Positions 1-7,491 of a stretch of 39,855 nucleotides of DNA are shown here, piece after piece. Origin of the DNA: an uncultured Agathobaculum sp. (GTDB taxonomy: Bacteria; Bacillota; Clostridia; Oscillospirales; Butyricicoccaceae); NCBI RefSeq assembly GCF_944384765.1, contig NZ_CALWUM010000019.1:1-39855 (forward strand). The letters run 5' to 3'. Both the position numbers and the translations under genes were made by a program. The notes beneath the pieces were generated by a model. That model was not told the origin of the DNA and searched no databases. It saw only the letters and a list, made by a program, of their open reading frames with translations. Positions within the stretch are counted from its first letter, which is position 1, and every line of letters starts with the position of its first letter.

Positions 1-88
1 TATATCTGAAATGCGTCTCCGCAATTCATTCATAAAATTTTCATTTTAGACTTGATTTTTAATAGTTAGTCTTTCTGATGGTTGGAAA

Positions 89-1090
89 TTACTTGCTGAT
101 AACGCTTGTGCCGCCGAACACGGCGGACATGGGGATGGTGTCCAGGATGTGGTCCAGCTGGGTTACTTCCCCGGCGGACAGCTGCACCTCGGCCGCTCCG
201 GCGTTCTCCCGCATCCGCTCCACCTTCCGGCTGCCGGGGATGGGGACGATATACGGCTTCTTGCACAGCATCCAGGCCAGGGACAGCTGGGCGGGGGTGG
301 CGCTGTGCGCCGCCGCCAGCTGGCGGAGGGTATCCAGCAGTTTGCGGTTTTCCTCCGCCGCTTCGGGGGTAAACTGGGGCATGGCGCTGCGGTAATCCAG
401 CTTGGGGTCAAACTTGCTTCCCTTGCCGTAGCAAGCGGTGAGCAGGCCGTTTGCCATGGGGGAGAACGCGATAAAACCGATGTGCAGCTCCTCCAGCACC
501 GGAAACAGGGACTCGTGCCACCGGGCCATCATGGAGTAGCGGTTCTGTACCGCCGTTACCGGACACACGGCATGGGCCCGGCGGAGGTAAGTCTCGTCAG
601 CCTCGGAGATGCCCCAGTGGGTGATCTTGCCCTCCCGGATCAGGTCGGCCATCACCTGAGCCACCGCCTCCGGTTCCACCTTTGGGTCCATCCGGTGCTG
701 GAAGTACAGGTCGATGTGGTCGGTGCCCAGCCGCTTTAGCGAGCCCTCCACCGAGGCGCGGATGGTCTCCGGCCGGGCGTCGGGGATCAAGGGCTTGTTC
801 ACGGCGGTGCTGGTCTCGTCAAAGCGGATGCCGAACTTGGTGACAATCTGCACCTGGTTTCGGACCTCCTTCAGGGCCCGCCCCACCAGCTTTTCATTGG
901 CGTGGGGGTCGGCGGCGGTGCCGTAGGTCTCGGCGGTATCGAAGAGGGTGTAACCCAGATCAAAGGCAGTCCGGATCGCCCGGACAGCCTCGCCCTCCTC
1001 CGTGGGGGCTCCGTAGGCGTGACTGAACCCCATGCATCCCAGGCCAACGGCGGAGACCGTGAGGTCTGCGCCTAATGTCCTTGTTCTCAT
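89..1090 (-). CDS. Aldo/keto reductase
   Basis: A 333-residue NAD(P)H-dependent oxidoreductase of the aldo/keto reductase superfamily, expected to reduce aldehydes or ketones in the cytoplasm. The full catalytic tetrad is visible: Asp51 and Tyr56 in DTAETYG, Lys85 in TKFG and His132 in YFQHRMD. The C-terminal IPGSRKVERMREN segment is the usual cofactor-phosphate and adenine-binding stretch. Full length for the family. The start is fixed by AGGAGG about 8 nt upstream. It follows a cyclophilin-like and an Fe-ADH-like gene on the same strand but has its own promoter in the 103-nt gap. The substrate cannot be read from sequence. No clear terminator is seen in the 88 nt left downstream. Confidence 0.93.
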   Translation of the reverse strand: MRTRTLGADLTVSAVGLGCMGFSHAYGAPTEEGEAVRAIRTAFDLGYTLFDTAETYGTAADPHANEKLVGRALKEVRNQVQIVTKFGIRFDETSTAVNKPLIPDARPETIRASVEGSLKRLGTDHIDLYFQHRMDPKVEPEAVAQVMADLIREGKITHWGISEADETYLRRAHAVCPVTAVQNRYSMMARWHESLFPVLEELHIGFIAFSPMANGLLTACYGKGSKFDPKLDYRSAMPQFTPEAAEENRKLLDTLRQLAAAHSATPAQLSLAWMLCKKPYIVPIPGSRKVERMRENAGAAEVQLSAGEVTQLDHILDTIPMSAVFGGTSVISK

Positions 1091-1125
1091 TGGAAATTGC
1101 CTCCTGTTGTCTCGTTCTGCTTCGT

Positions 1126-1195
1126 ATTATAGAATGGTCCGCCTTCGGGCGGAAGTTCCGATTTGTTTCGTTGTTTATGCCAAATGGTTTATACT
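1126..1195 (-). promoter_or_regulatory. Activator-type promoter of the aldo/keto reductase
   Basis: On the minus strand a perfect TATAAT (1131-1126) lies 17 nt after a poor -35 (TTCCGC, 1154-1149). Upstream sits a 47-bp element (1149-1195) that recurs in front of the esterase at 5099-5145 with 37 of 47 positions identical and the same 17-nt spacing. It contains the palindrome CGGAAGTTCCG (1150-1160). From the predicted start site the element spans about -30 to -76, the usual footprint of a LysR-type activator. Assigning it to the nearby LysR protein is inference. Confidence 0.6.
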
Positions 1196-1658
1196 AATCG
1201 GCTGCACTGTGCTCCGGCCGCAGCGCGAGACGCGCAGTCCCGGTGTACTCCTTCAGCTGTGCTGCATCGCCTTTCACTTTTCCCAGCGGGATCACCGGAA
1301 CCGAGGTTTGGTCAAACAGGTCGTCGTAAAAAACCGCCACATTTTGTCCGTCCGGCCAGTATACGAAATCGCCCACGGCGTATGACCGTGTGACGGGTTC
1401 CGCATCCGGAAGCGGTGTGGGCAAAACCATGCTCTGCGCAAAGTAATTCCGCCGGACGAGTGTCGCCTCGACCGGCAGCATGCGCACAAGCGCCGCCGCG
1501 GCGCGGGAGCCGTTCAGGGTAATCACCACCTCGGCGTCCCCGGCGGTCAGGGTAAGCTGCCGCCCGGCGGCATTTTGCGTCGGCGCATGGTTCAGGCAAA
1601 GGAGCAGCACCGGCAGCGTACAGACGAGCAGCACCATCGCGGCGTATTTTCGGCGCAT
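1194..1658 (-). CDS. Membrane-anchored or exported cyclophilin-like fold protein
   Basis: A 154-residue protein with an N-terminal hydrophobic segment (about residues 6-22) that looks like a signal anchor. It is followed by a small beta-rich domain resembling the cyclophilin-like family (COG2164/PF18050 type), recognisable from the order LPVEATL, GDFVYWPDGQNVAVFYDD and IPLGKVKGD. A cysteine occurs in the hydrophobic segment but the preceding residues do not make a good lipobox. The ATG at 1658 is chosen because AGGAGG lies about 9 nt upstream; the long open frame before it is only the shadow of the Fe-ADH-like gene. It starts 65 nt after that gene and is probably cotranscribed with it. Family members often sit beside redox enzymes; their biochemical role is unclear. 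Confidence 0.8.
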   Translation of the reverse strand: MRRKYAAMVLLVCTLPVLLLCLNHAPTQNAAGRQLTLTAGDAEVVITLNGSRAAAALVRMLPVEATLVRRNYFAQSMVLPTPLPDAEPVTRSYAVGDFVYWPDGQNVAVFYDDLFDQTSVPVIPLGKVKGDAAQLKEYTGTARLALRPEHSAAD

Positions 1659-1723
1659 ACGCGGCAACACCTCCTGTAAGGGATAAATTGGGGTTTCCTT
1701 GCAAGGGAGAAAAGCCTGGCGGG

Positions 1724-2770
1724 TCACGCGGTAGATGCCGTTTGCTTCGGTGCAAGGCCCAGCTTTCCGGCCAGCTGTTCCAGCGCCGCGACGCAGCCCG
1801 CCGCTGTCTGCGCGCGGGCGGGCAGTTCCCACACATACCGGGCCAGCCGGGCCGGCAGTTCCGGGCGGTTTTCTCCCGTCTGGCGGAGCAGGGCGGGGAG
1901 CCGGGCGGCCAACGCCCGGACATAGGCCTCCCAGTCTTCCTCCGCCGTCAGCAGCGCCGCCTCGCGCATGGGCAGCGGCGGAAAGGCCGCCTTTCGCCCC
2001 AGCTGGAAAAAGCGGCTGCCCCATAGGGCGCAGCTCCACATCAGGTCGCTGAGAAGTTCCTTGTCCCGCTTTCCCTGCCGGAGGGCGTCCAGCGCCCGGA
2101 CCATACCGGCCATCAACGTCTCCAGCAGGCGGCAGGGCACCCCCATTCCCGTCGACTGGAGCAGATAGGTCTCCAGCGCACCGGCAAAGGCGGAAAATCC
2201 CTCCCCAGACAGCTGCCGGACGGAAAAGGCGCGCAGGCAGGCTGGGTCGAGCAGGGCGAATTGGGGGTCGCAGGCGGGATAGTCCCGCCAGACGCATTGC
2301 CCCTCGTGGATCATCCCCGCCGCGCCGTTGATTGCCCCGGTCTCGAGGTGCGCGGACACAAACCCAACCGGCAGGGGCGGGATATCCACCACGCCCTGCA
2401 GCGCGCCGAAATTCTCCCAAAGATCGCCCCGGCACACCGCGCCGAGCGCGGCAGCCTTGCAGCCGTCCAGCACCGCGGAGCCGCCCACGCCTAAAATCAG
2501 GTCCACCCGGTTCGCCCGGCACAGGCGGGCCGCCTGCTGCACCTGTTCATACCGGGGGCACAGCGGGCCGACGGTGCAGGTCACCACCTGTTTGCCCGCC
2601 CGGCGCAGCAGGTGCTGCACCTCGTCCTGCGCTTCGGCGCAGGGCTCCGCGCGATCGGTGACCAGCAGCACATTGGGGCCGTAGCCCGCGAGAAAGCTGG
2701 CCAGATACTCTTTCACACAGCCGGAGCCGAAGAAAAATCCTGTCCCGGTCTTGAAAATAAAATTGTTCAT
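1724..2770 (-). CDS. Iron-alcohol-dehydrogenase-like protein lacking the metal site
   Basis: A 348-residue relative of the BdhA/YqhD group of iron-containing alcohol dehydrogenases. The N-terminal half keeps the dinucleotide-binding motif (GVGGSAVLDGCKA, residues 94-106). In the metal-binding half the usual Asp-x3-His helix reads GEGFSAFAGALE (Ser193 and Gly197), and the segment that normally carries the remaining two His ligands is missing, shortening the protein by roughly 40 residues compared with the family. The C-terminal end (YVWELPARAQTAAG) still matches the family, so this is an internal loss rather than a frameshift. A normal Fe-dependent dehydrogenase activity is therefore unlikely. 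The start at MNNFIF is supported by GGAGGG just upstream. It heads the unit containing the cyclophilin-like gene and follows a terminator. Confidence 0.82.
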   Translation of the reverse strand: MNNFIFKTGTGFFFGSGCVKEYLASFLAGYGPNVLLVTDRAEPCAEAQDEVQHLLRRAGKQVVTCTVGPLCPRYEQVQQAARLCRANRVDLILGVGGSAVLDGCKAAALGAVCRGDLWENFGALQGVVDIPPLPVGFVSAHLETGAINGAAGMIHEGQCVWRDYPACDPQFALLDPACLRAFSVRQLSGEGFSAFAGALETYLLQSTGMGVPCRLLETLMAGMVRALDALRQGKRDKELLSDLMWSCALWGSRFFQLGRKAAFPPLPMREAALLTAEEDWEAYVRALAARLPALLRQTGENRPELPARLARYVWELPARAQTAAGCVAALEQLAGKLGLAPKQTASTA

Positions 2771-2825
2771 CGAATGCCCTCCATTCTCCTCCTGCTGGGG
2801 GAAGATTTGCTTCTGCATTTATTAT

Positions 2826-2856
2826 AAAAAAATCGAGACCTCCGGAGAAGTCTCGA
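2826..2856 (-). terminator. Intrinsic terminator of the LysR gene
   Basis: Stem TCGAGAC/GTCTCGA (2833-2839 with 2850-2856), with an inner CTCCGGAG palindrome, is followed on the minus strand by seven T residues. It separates the LysR gene from the Fe-ADH-like gene. A TATAAT overlaps the T-tract and may be the -10 of the next unit, but no good -35 accompanies it. Confidence 0.85.
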
Positions 2857-2902
2857 AAAGTTATGCAGTATGAACCTTTTTGTAACAGCTCTGATGCTCG
2901 GG

Positions 2903-3799
2903 TCAGAGTTCCAGCACCGCCTTTACCGCTTGCGGGAACCGCTTCACCGTGGCGGAGGGCCGGGGGGCGTGGAAGATGCCGAAGGGGATGGTGTAGTCCC
3001 AGTCCACCGGAAGGGTTTTGAGCAGGGGATGGATGTTTTTCCAGTTGTCGATGGTCATCATGATGTCGTTGGAGTTTTCACACTGGTTGAAAATGTTGAT
3101 GCTGAGGAAGTCGAAATCCACAATGTGGATCTCCGGGTGATCGCGCCACAGTTCATCCCGCATCTGGTCCAGATAGCGGTTCCAGCCCCGGCGGATCATC
3201 AAAAAGGTCTCCCCGTGCAGGTCCGCCGGACTCAGCTTCTCTTTTGCGGCCAGGGGGTGGTAGATGGACAGGGCGCAGCGCACCGGCTCCCGGCTCAGCT
3301 CGAGCGCCGCGCACTGGCGGCTGTCCAGCAGGTGCTGGTCAAACGGCCCGGCCACGATGTCGATGTTTCGGCCCAGGTTGCGCAGAATTTCACGGGCGTT
3401 CTCCGGGGTGTTTTCGTAGGGCACCAGCTGGAACTTGATATCCGGGCACTGGGCGTGGAGACGGGGCCACAGATCGAGCAGGAATTGCCCCGGCGTCATG
3501 GGCGAGGTGCCGATGCGTATTACCTTATCGCCTTCCTCTGCGGCGTTTTTCGCCCGCACGACCGCATCCTTGCAGTACCCGATCACATACTGCGCATCCC
3601 GATAAATGGATTTCCCTGCCTCGGTGAGTTTGAGGCCGCGGGGACTGCGGATGAAAAGCTGCAGCCCCAAACCGGACTCCAGCGAGGTGATCTGCTTGAT
3701 TACCGCCGGCGGGGTGATGAACATCTCTTCCGCCGCCTTGTTAAAACTGCCCGCGTCCGCCACCCGGAGGAAGGTCTCGAGCTGGGGGTTATACATCAT
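2903..3799 (-). CDS. LysR-family transcriptional regulator
   Basis: A 298-residue LysR-type regulator. Residues 1-60 form the winged helix-turn-helix (LETFLRVADAGSFNKAAEEM, then PPAVIKQITSLE), and the rest is a periplasmic-binding-like effector domain. It has its own promoter and terminator, so it is a single-gene unit between the Fe-ADH-like operon downstream and the esterase upstream, all on one strand. LysR proteins usually act on neighbours. The duplicated element before the aldo/keto reductase and esterase has the size and position of a LysR site, which makes those genes plausible targets. The effector is unknown. Confidence 0.93.
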   Translation of the reverse strand: MMYNPQLETFLRVADAGSFNKAAEEMFITPPAVIKQITSLESGLGLQLFIRSPRGLKLTEAGKSIYRDAQYVIGYCKDAVVRAKNAAEEGDKVIRIGTSPMTPGQFLLDLWPRLHAQCPDIKFQLVPYENTPENAREILRNLGRNIDIVAGPFDQHLLDSRQCAALELSREPVRCALSIYHPLAAKEKLSPADLHGETFLMIRRGWNRYLDQMRDELWRDHPEIHIVDFDFLSINIFNQCENSNDIMMTIDNWKNIHPLLKTLPVDWDYTIPFGIFHAPRPSATVKRFPQAVKAVLEL

Positions 3800-3835
3800 G
3801 CGACCATCGCCTTTCTTGGTGTACCACCTGAAACC

Positions 3836-3864
3836 ATTTTACTGTTTCGGCGGCAAAAAGGCAA
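3836..3864 (-). promoter_or_regulatory. Promoter of the LysR gene
   Basis: Minus-strand TTGCCT (3864-3859), a 17-nt spacer and TAAAAT (3841-3836), 37 nt before the LysR start. Four of six and five of six consensus positions match. Confidence 0.55.
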
Positions 3865-3991
3865 GAGGGGACGGGAGGACTAGGGCAGCCTGTTTGATCC
3901 GCTCACACAAGGGCTTGCGCTCCGCGTGGCCGAATCTCCGACGGGTCAGGTGCCGGTCTGCGCTGCGTTCCCGGCCGCCCGGATACAGATT

Positions 3992-4021
3992 AAGGGCAGC
4001 TCCCGTCCGGGAACTGCCCTT
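3992..4021 (-). terminator. Strong hairpin after the esterase gene
   Basis: Thirteen-base-pair arms (AAGGGCAG then CTCCC and complement, one G-T pair) close a 4-nt loop 33 nt after the esterase stop codon. No T-tract follows, so termination efficiency is uncertain. Confidence 0.5.
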
Positions 4022-4054
4022 CGATGCCGGTTGCAGCGCGCTGCACCGCCGTGC

Positions 4055-4945
4055 TCACTGCTCAAACAGCCATCCCATAATCGCGGGGTCGCGGGCAAAC
4101 AGATTGCCGCTGCCGTGCTGGTAGGCAGCGCCCTGGAAATAGGCTGTGTCCTTCACATCCAGAACGAGCAGCCGGTCGATTTCCGCATCAGAAAGTCCAG
4201 CCTGCTCGTAAAGCGCATGGAGACGGTCGTAGGCTTCCCGGCTGGGTGCCGGGCCGTAATACTCATCTCCCTCGCCCACAACCAGATAGACCGGCAGGCG
4301 GCTTTGCGCGACCGGTTCGTATGCCCCGTCCCACTGGGACGCGCAGTGGAGATAAGCGGTGAACAGATCGGGCCGTATCCTCACCGCCTGCGACATGGTT
4401 TCCCCGCCGCCGGAATACCCGCTGGCATAGACCCGGTCCGGGTCGATGCGATAGGCGTCCAACAGATATTCGGTCAGCGCAATCGTCTGCCGGGCGGAAG
4501 TCTCGCCCCAGTCGTTCAGCTGCGGCGCGGCAATGATCATCCGGTCGTTGTAGTCCATGGCGGCAAAGGCGAAATCCTCGGTATACAGGTTTTCCCCCAC
4601 GCCCTGAAAATACAGCCCCTGATAGCCCGGCAGGGTGAGATAGAGCGCATAATCCTCGCTGCCGTCATAGCTGTCCGGCACATAGATGTGATAGTGGATG
4701 TCCCCTTCGACCGGATCGTGCAGGACATTGGCCATCAAAAAGCCCCGGTAGGTCTGGGTGCCCGGCGTCACCTCTGCCTGCCCGGCGGGTTCCTGCGGCT
4801 GGGTGGCGGGGGCCTGTTCCTCGACCGTGGGCGGCGCGCTTTCCTCCGCTCCGGAAGCCGCGGGCGGTGTGTCCGTACAACCGGCAACCCCTAGCCCGAG
4901 TGATGCCGCCAGCATGACGGCGAGAAATTTTGATGTCAGAAACAT
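4055..4945 (-). CDS. Alpha/beta-hydrolase lipoprotein (esterase-like)
   Basis: A 296-residue surface lipoprotein. The signal peptide ends in the lipobox LGVAGC (Cys23) and is followed by a Pro/Glu/Ala-rich linker to about residue 62. The rest is an alpha/beta hydrolase of the PHB-depolymerase/feruloyl-esterase type. The nucleophile is probably Ser178 in ASGYSGGGE, with Asp227 (VGEGDEYYG) and His277 (YQHGSG) completing the triad. It should act outside the membrane on an ester substrate that cannot be named. The ATG at 4945 is chosen because it gives a complete lipoprotein signal; the open frame extends farther upstream without a good start. Its promoter shares a 47-bp element with the aldo/keto reductase promoter. 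Confidence 0.85.
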   Translation of the reverse strand: MFLTSKFLAVMLAASLGLGVAGCTDTPPAASGAEESAPPTVEEQAPATQPQEPAGQAEVTPGTQTYRGFLMANVLHDPVEGDIHYHIYVPDSYDGSEDYALYLTLPGYQGLYFQGVGENLYTEDFAFAAMDYNDRMIIAAPQLNDWGETSARQTIALTEYLLDAYRIDPDRVYASGYSGGGETMSQAVRIRPDLFTAYLHCASQWDGAYEPVAQSRLPVYLVVGEGDEYYGPAPSREAYDRLHALYEQAGLSDAEIDRLLVLDVKDTAYFQGAAYQHGSGNLFARDPAIMGWLFEQ

Positions 4946-5075
4946 TTTGTTTTGCCTTCTTTCTACATCAATCAATTGATATGCTGGACAGCTTTGCCGC
5001 CCGGACGGTCGCGATACAGCGACCCGGCACTGCGCACGGATGCTGTTGCGGGTGGTGTGGGCTACTGACAGCATT

Positions 5076-5145
5076 ATTGTACTGGCTGCAGCAGAACTGC
5101 GGAAGTTCCAATTGGTTTCGCAGTATATAGGATATGGTTTACACT
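5076..5145 (-). promoter_or_regulatory. Activator-type promoter of the esterase lipoprotein
   Basis: Minus-strand TACAAT (5081-5076) lies 17 nt after TTCCGC (5104-5099), the same non-consensus -35 and spacing as at the aldo/keto reductase. The 47-bp element at 5099-5145 is the second copy of the one at 1149-1195. The rest of the 4946-5230 gap shows no gene. Confidence 0.55.
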
Positions 5146-5230
5146 CTGCCGATGCCCGCTGCGGCCCCGTTGCTGTCAGGGTTGCTGTCAAAAATTTTGA
5201 ACGCATCGAAAAAGCCCAAAAATTCTATGA

Positions 5231-5272
5231 TATAAAAGAAAAATCGCACTTTTCTACGAAAGAAAAGTGCGA
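5231..5272 (-). terminator. Terminator of the tRNA-Ser operon
   Basis: A 12-bp stem (TCGCACTTTTCT with its complement, 5244-5255 and 5261-5272) around a 5-nt loop is followed on the minus strand by TTTTTCTTTT. It lies just after tRNA-Ser(GCT). Confidence 0.9.
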
Positions 5273-5277
5273 AATTT

Positions 5278-5368
5278 TGGCGGAGACGGAGAGATTTGAA
5301 CTCTCGCGCCGGTTTCCCGACCTACTCCCTTAGCAGGGGAGCCCCTTCACCAGCTTGGGTACGTCTCC
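5278..5368 (-). tRNA. tRNA-Ser (anticodon GCT)
   Basis: A class II tRNA with a long variable arm. The acceptor arms GGAGACG (from 5368) and CGTCTCC pair, the anticodon loop reads CTGCTAA (GCT, decoding AGC/AGU), the T arm contains GTTCAAATC, and CCA is encoded at 5280-5278. It is the second gene of a two-tRNA unit with tRNA-Ser(TGA). Confidence 0.96.
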
Positions 5369-5407
5369 ATGTCAAGTGTGTAGTTGTTTCCGCCAGCTGA
5401 AAAAGCA

Positions 5408-5421
5408 GCGGAGCGGGTGGG
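5408..5421. repeat. 14-bp partial copy of the tRNA-Ser(TGA) 3' end
   Basis: GCGGAGCGGGTGGG at 5408-5421 is identical to 5461-5474, the 3' acceptor and T-stem end of tRNA-Ser(TGA). It lies in the spacer between the two tRNA genes. It may be a remnant of a third tRNA or of a recombination event. Confidence 0.5.
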
Positions 5422-5458
5422 GCCAATAATCTCACCACCCTGCGTCCGCGCGAAATAA

Positions 5459-5547
5459 TGGCGGAGCGGGTGGGATTCGAACCCACGCGCCCTTTCGGGC
5501 AAACGGTTTTCAAGACCGCCTCGTTATGACCGCTTCGATACCGCTCC
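5459..5547 (-). tRNA. tRNA-Ser (anticodon TGA)
   Basis: A class II tRNA with acceptor GGAGCGG (from 5547) pairing with CCGCTCC, anticodon loop CTTGAAA (TGA, decoding UCA and wobble partners), a long variable arm, T arm GGTTCGAATCC and encoded CCA at 5461-5459. First gene of the operon, driven by a consensus promoter 26 nt upstream. Confidence 0.96.
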
Positions 5548-5572
5548 GTATCTTGCCCGATAAGCAAGAAGT

Positions 5573-5601
5573 ATTATACTATACCGGGCACGCTTTGTCA
5601 A
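5573..5601 (-). promoter_or_regulatory. Consensus promoter of the tRNA-Ser operon
   Basis: Minus-strand TTGACA (5601-5596), a 17-nt spacer and TATAAT (5578-5573): both hexamers are perfect. The -35 box overlaps the stop codon of the preceding ArsC-like gene. A strong promoter is as expected for a tRNA unit. Confidence 0.9.
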
Positions 5602-5954
5602 TCCTTTTTCAGTTTATCTTCCCATTCGGCCTGTTTGAAGCCGGGCAGGGCGAAATCCTCGCCGATCAGCAGCGGGCGCTTGACCAGCATACCGTCGGTC
5701 GCGAGCAGGGCAAACTGCTCGTCCTCGCTCATCTGCGGCAACTTGTCCTTGAGGCCGAGTGCCTTATACTGCAGGCCGCTGGTGTTGAAAAATCGCTTGA
5801 GCGGCAGGCCGCTCATCCGGTGCCAGTCACGCAGCTCCTGCTCGGTGGGGTTATCCTGCTTGATGTCGCGCACGGTGACAGCGACGCCCTGCGCTTCCAG
5901 CCACTTGGCGGCCTTCTGGCAGGTGGAACATTTGGGATAGCAGACAAACAGCAT
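5598..5954 (-). CDS. ArsC/Spx-family thioredoxin-fold protein
   Basis: A 118-residue protein of the ArsC-like family, which includes Spx, MgsR and YffB. The N-terminal CSTC motif (YPKCSTCQKAAKWL) is the redox site, and the C-terminal LVKRPLLIG loop with its Arg-Pro pair is typical. Length fits the family. It could be a thiol-redox enzyme or, like Spx, an RNA-polymerase-binding stress regulator; sequence alone does not decide. AAGGAGGA lies about 7 nt before the ATG. It begins 16 nt after a membrane protein gene and is probably cotranscribed with it. Confidence 0.9.
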   Translation of the reverse strand: MLFVCYPKCSTCQKAAKWLEAQGVAVTVRDIKQDNPTEQELRDWHRMSGLPLKRFFNTSGLQYKALGLKDKLPQMSEDEQFALLATDGMLVKRPLLIGEDFALPGFKQAEWEDKLKKD

Positions 5955-5970
5955 AGTGCAAATCCTCCTT

Positions 5971-6837
5971 TTATTCGATCTCCTGCGCGGGATGGGGTTC
6001 GGCCGCTGGCAGCGGCGCCGTATGACCCGCGCACAGCACGGCAAGCTCGGCCGCCAGCATGACGCATGCCGCAACCGACAGGCCGCCGCGCAGCAGCATT
6101 TTGGCCGACCAGTCCAGTGTGCCCACGCCCATCAGATAGCCTAGTCCGATACCGCCCAGGTCGCTGACCGCCATGGTGATGGTCACCGCGCTGAAGAAAC
6201 CGAGCGCGGCCGGACGCGGTTTGCCGTACAGCAGGCGCGCCAGATGGTAAAACGCCAGCACGAGCATTACGTCCGCCACCAGGCCGAACGCAAACGACGG
6301 CAGATTGGGGTCGATGCAGGTCATGCGGTAGTTGACCAGCAGATGCAGGCAGCTCCACAGCAGCGGAACAAGCGTGAGCGCCGCGGTTTTTTCGTTCATT
6401 CGGCTGCCCTGCGCCTTGGCCAGTGCAATCATGCAAAAGCCGCACACTACCGATACCGCAGCGTAGACAAACTCGAGTGCGCGCGCCCAACCGGCCGCGT
6501 CCTCCTCGGGCTGGGTGATGGTCAGATACAGGTAAAACAGGCCACCCGCGAACAGCAGCAGGCCCGCGATGACCGCAGCCATGCGGAAGCCCGCGCTCTC
6601 GGTGCCGAGCATCTGCTCAAACGGCACGGTTTTCAGCCGACGCAGCGGCGCGGCCAGCACGGCATAGAGCACCGCCGCCGCGATCAGCAGCGCGGCTAGA
6701 TACCACACCCACGGGTCATGCGCGGCGGGCAGGCCGGTATTGACGTCAAAGCCGTTGAGCACATGCAGCGCGCGCAGGCCCACGCCGGGCACGCACAGCG
6801 CCACTGCCGCTACCGGCAATGCTTTGGATAATTTCAT
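5971..6837 (-). CDS. Polytopic membrane protein of unknown function
   Basis: A 288-residue integral membrane protein with about seven or eight hydrophobic segments, for example around residues 5-20, 40-58, 84-105, 120-140, 152-172, 185-205, 208-230 and 240-270. I do not recognise the family. It has no obvious transporter or enzyme motif. The start at MKLSKALP is chosen because GGAGGGACC lies just upstream, whereas the more distal ATG lacks such a site. The ArsC/Spx-like gene follows closely, suggesting a shared unit. Confidence 0.75.
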   Translation of the reverse strand: MKLSKALPVAAVALCVPGVGLRALHVLNGFDVNTGLPAAHDPWVWYLAALLIAAAVLYAVLAAPLRRLKTVPFEQMLGTESAGFRMAAVIAGLLLFAGGLFYLYLTITQPEEDAAGWARALEFVYAAVSVVCGFCMIALAKAQGSRMNEKTAALTLVPLLWSCLHLLVNYRMTCIDPNLPSFAFGLVADVMLVLAFYHLARLLYGKPRPAALGFFSAVTITMAVSDLGGIGLGYLMGVGTLDWSAKMLLRGGLSVAACVMLAAELAVLCAGHTAPLPAAEPHPAQEIE

Positions 6838-6930
6838 TTGGGTCCCTCCAGGTAAGCGTATTGGCATACACAATCAGTATACCACACCGCGCGGCTGCCA
6901 GCAAGGCAGAACGACAATCCGGCGCGGGTT

Positions 6931-7491
6931 TTACGCCGTTTGGGGCGTTTTCGGCTTTTTGGGCTTTTTCTTGTAGCGGTCCTCCTCGGAGAAGATGCAC
7001 CCGCAGTATTTCTGCATATACAGCCCAAGCTCGCGCGCCTTGTCCTGTCCCTCGCGGAAGCGGGGAGAAAAATCGCGGTGCAGGTATTTGACCCCATATT
7101 TCTCCGCCATGCGTTCGCAGGTCTCGCGCATCAGCTCGTGGTTCTGGTATGGGCTGACGAACAGCGTCGAGGTAAACTGGTCAAACCCATGCTCGGCCGC
7201 ATAGCGCGCGGTTTCCTCAAAGCGCAGCGCATAGCAGAAGCCACAACGGTGGTCAAAATCCGGGTAAACGCCCTGGATAAACCGGCGCAGGCCGTATTCG
7301 TTTTCGATTTCCAGCTTGAGGTCGATGCTTTTCGCGTATTCAACCAGCGTGTTTTTGCGCATCTTATACTCGGTAAACGGGTGGATATTTGGATTATACC
7401 AAAACCCCACCGGCTCGATGCCCTCCTGCCGCAGCGTGTCGATGCAGGTGATCGAGCAGGGCGCGCAGCAGATGTGCAGCAGCGTTTTCAA
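6931..7491 (-). CDS. queH: Epoxyqueuosine reductase QueH
   Basis: A 186-residue protein of the QueH (former DUF208) family, which carries out the last step of queuosine biosynthesis, reducing epoxyqueuosine in tRNA. The family cysteine motifs are all present: HICCAPCS at the N-terminus, RCGFCY in the middle and YCGCIFSEEDRY near the C-terminus; in characterised QueH these bind an iron-sulfur cluster and further iron. The C-terminal tail is Lys/Pro-rich (KKKPKKPKTPQ). A promoter with a perfect -10 lies about 108 nt upstream and overlaps the divergent promoter of the aminotransferase unit. Confidence 0.95.
   Translation of the reverse strand: MKTLLHICCAPCSITCIDTLRQEGIEPVGFWYNPNIHPFTEYKMRKNTLVEYAKSIDLKLEIENEYGLRRFIQGVYPDFDHRCGFCYALRFEETARYAAEHGFDQFTSTLFVSPYQNHELMRETCERMAEKYGVKYLHRDFSPRFREGQDKARELGLYMQKYCGCIFSEEDRYKKKPKKPKTPQTA

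Noticed and set aside
1659..2522. Long minus-strand open frame running into the cyclophilin-like gene
   Set aside because: It is another frame of the Fe-ADH-like gene; the real start at 1658 has AGGAGG and a signal sequence.
1724..2770. Frameshift or pseudogene explanation for the missing metal site
   Set aside because: The other minus-strand frame contains no trace of the missing His segment and the C-terminal end is in the same frame, so an internal deletion in an intact gene fits better.
2870..3883. 337-codon plus-strand frame
   Set aside because: Antisense shadow of the LysR gene with no ribosome binding site or family resemblance.
5278..5547. T-box or CRISPR-like repeats around the tRNA genes
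   Set aside because: The repeated stretch is explained by the tRNA 3' end; there is no spacer-repeat periodicity and no T-box core.
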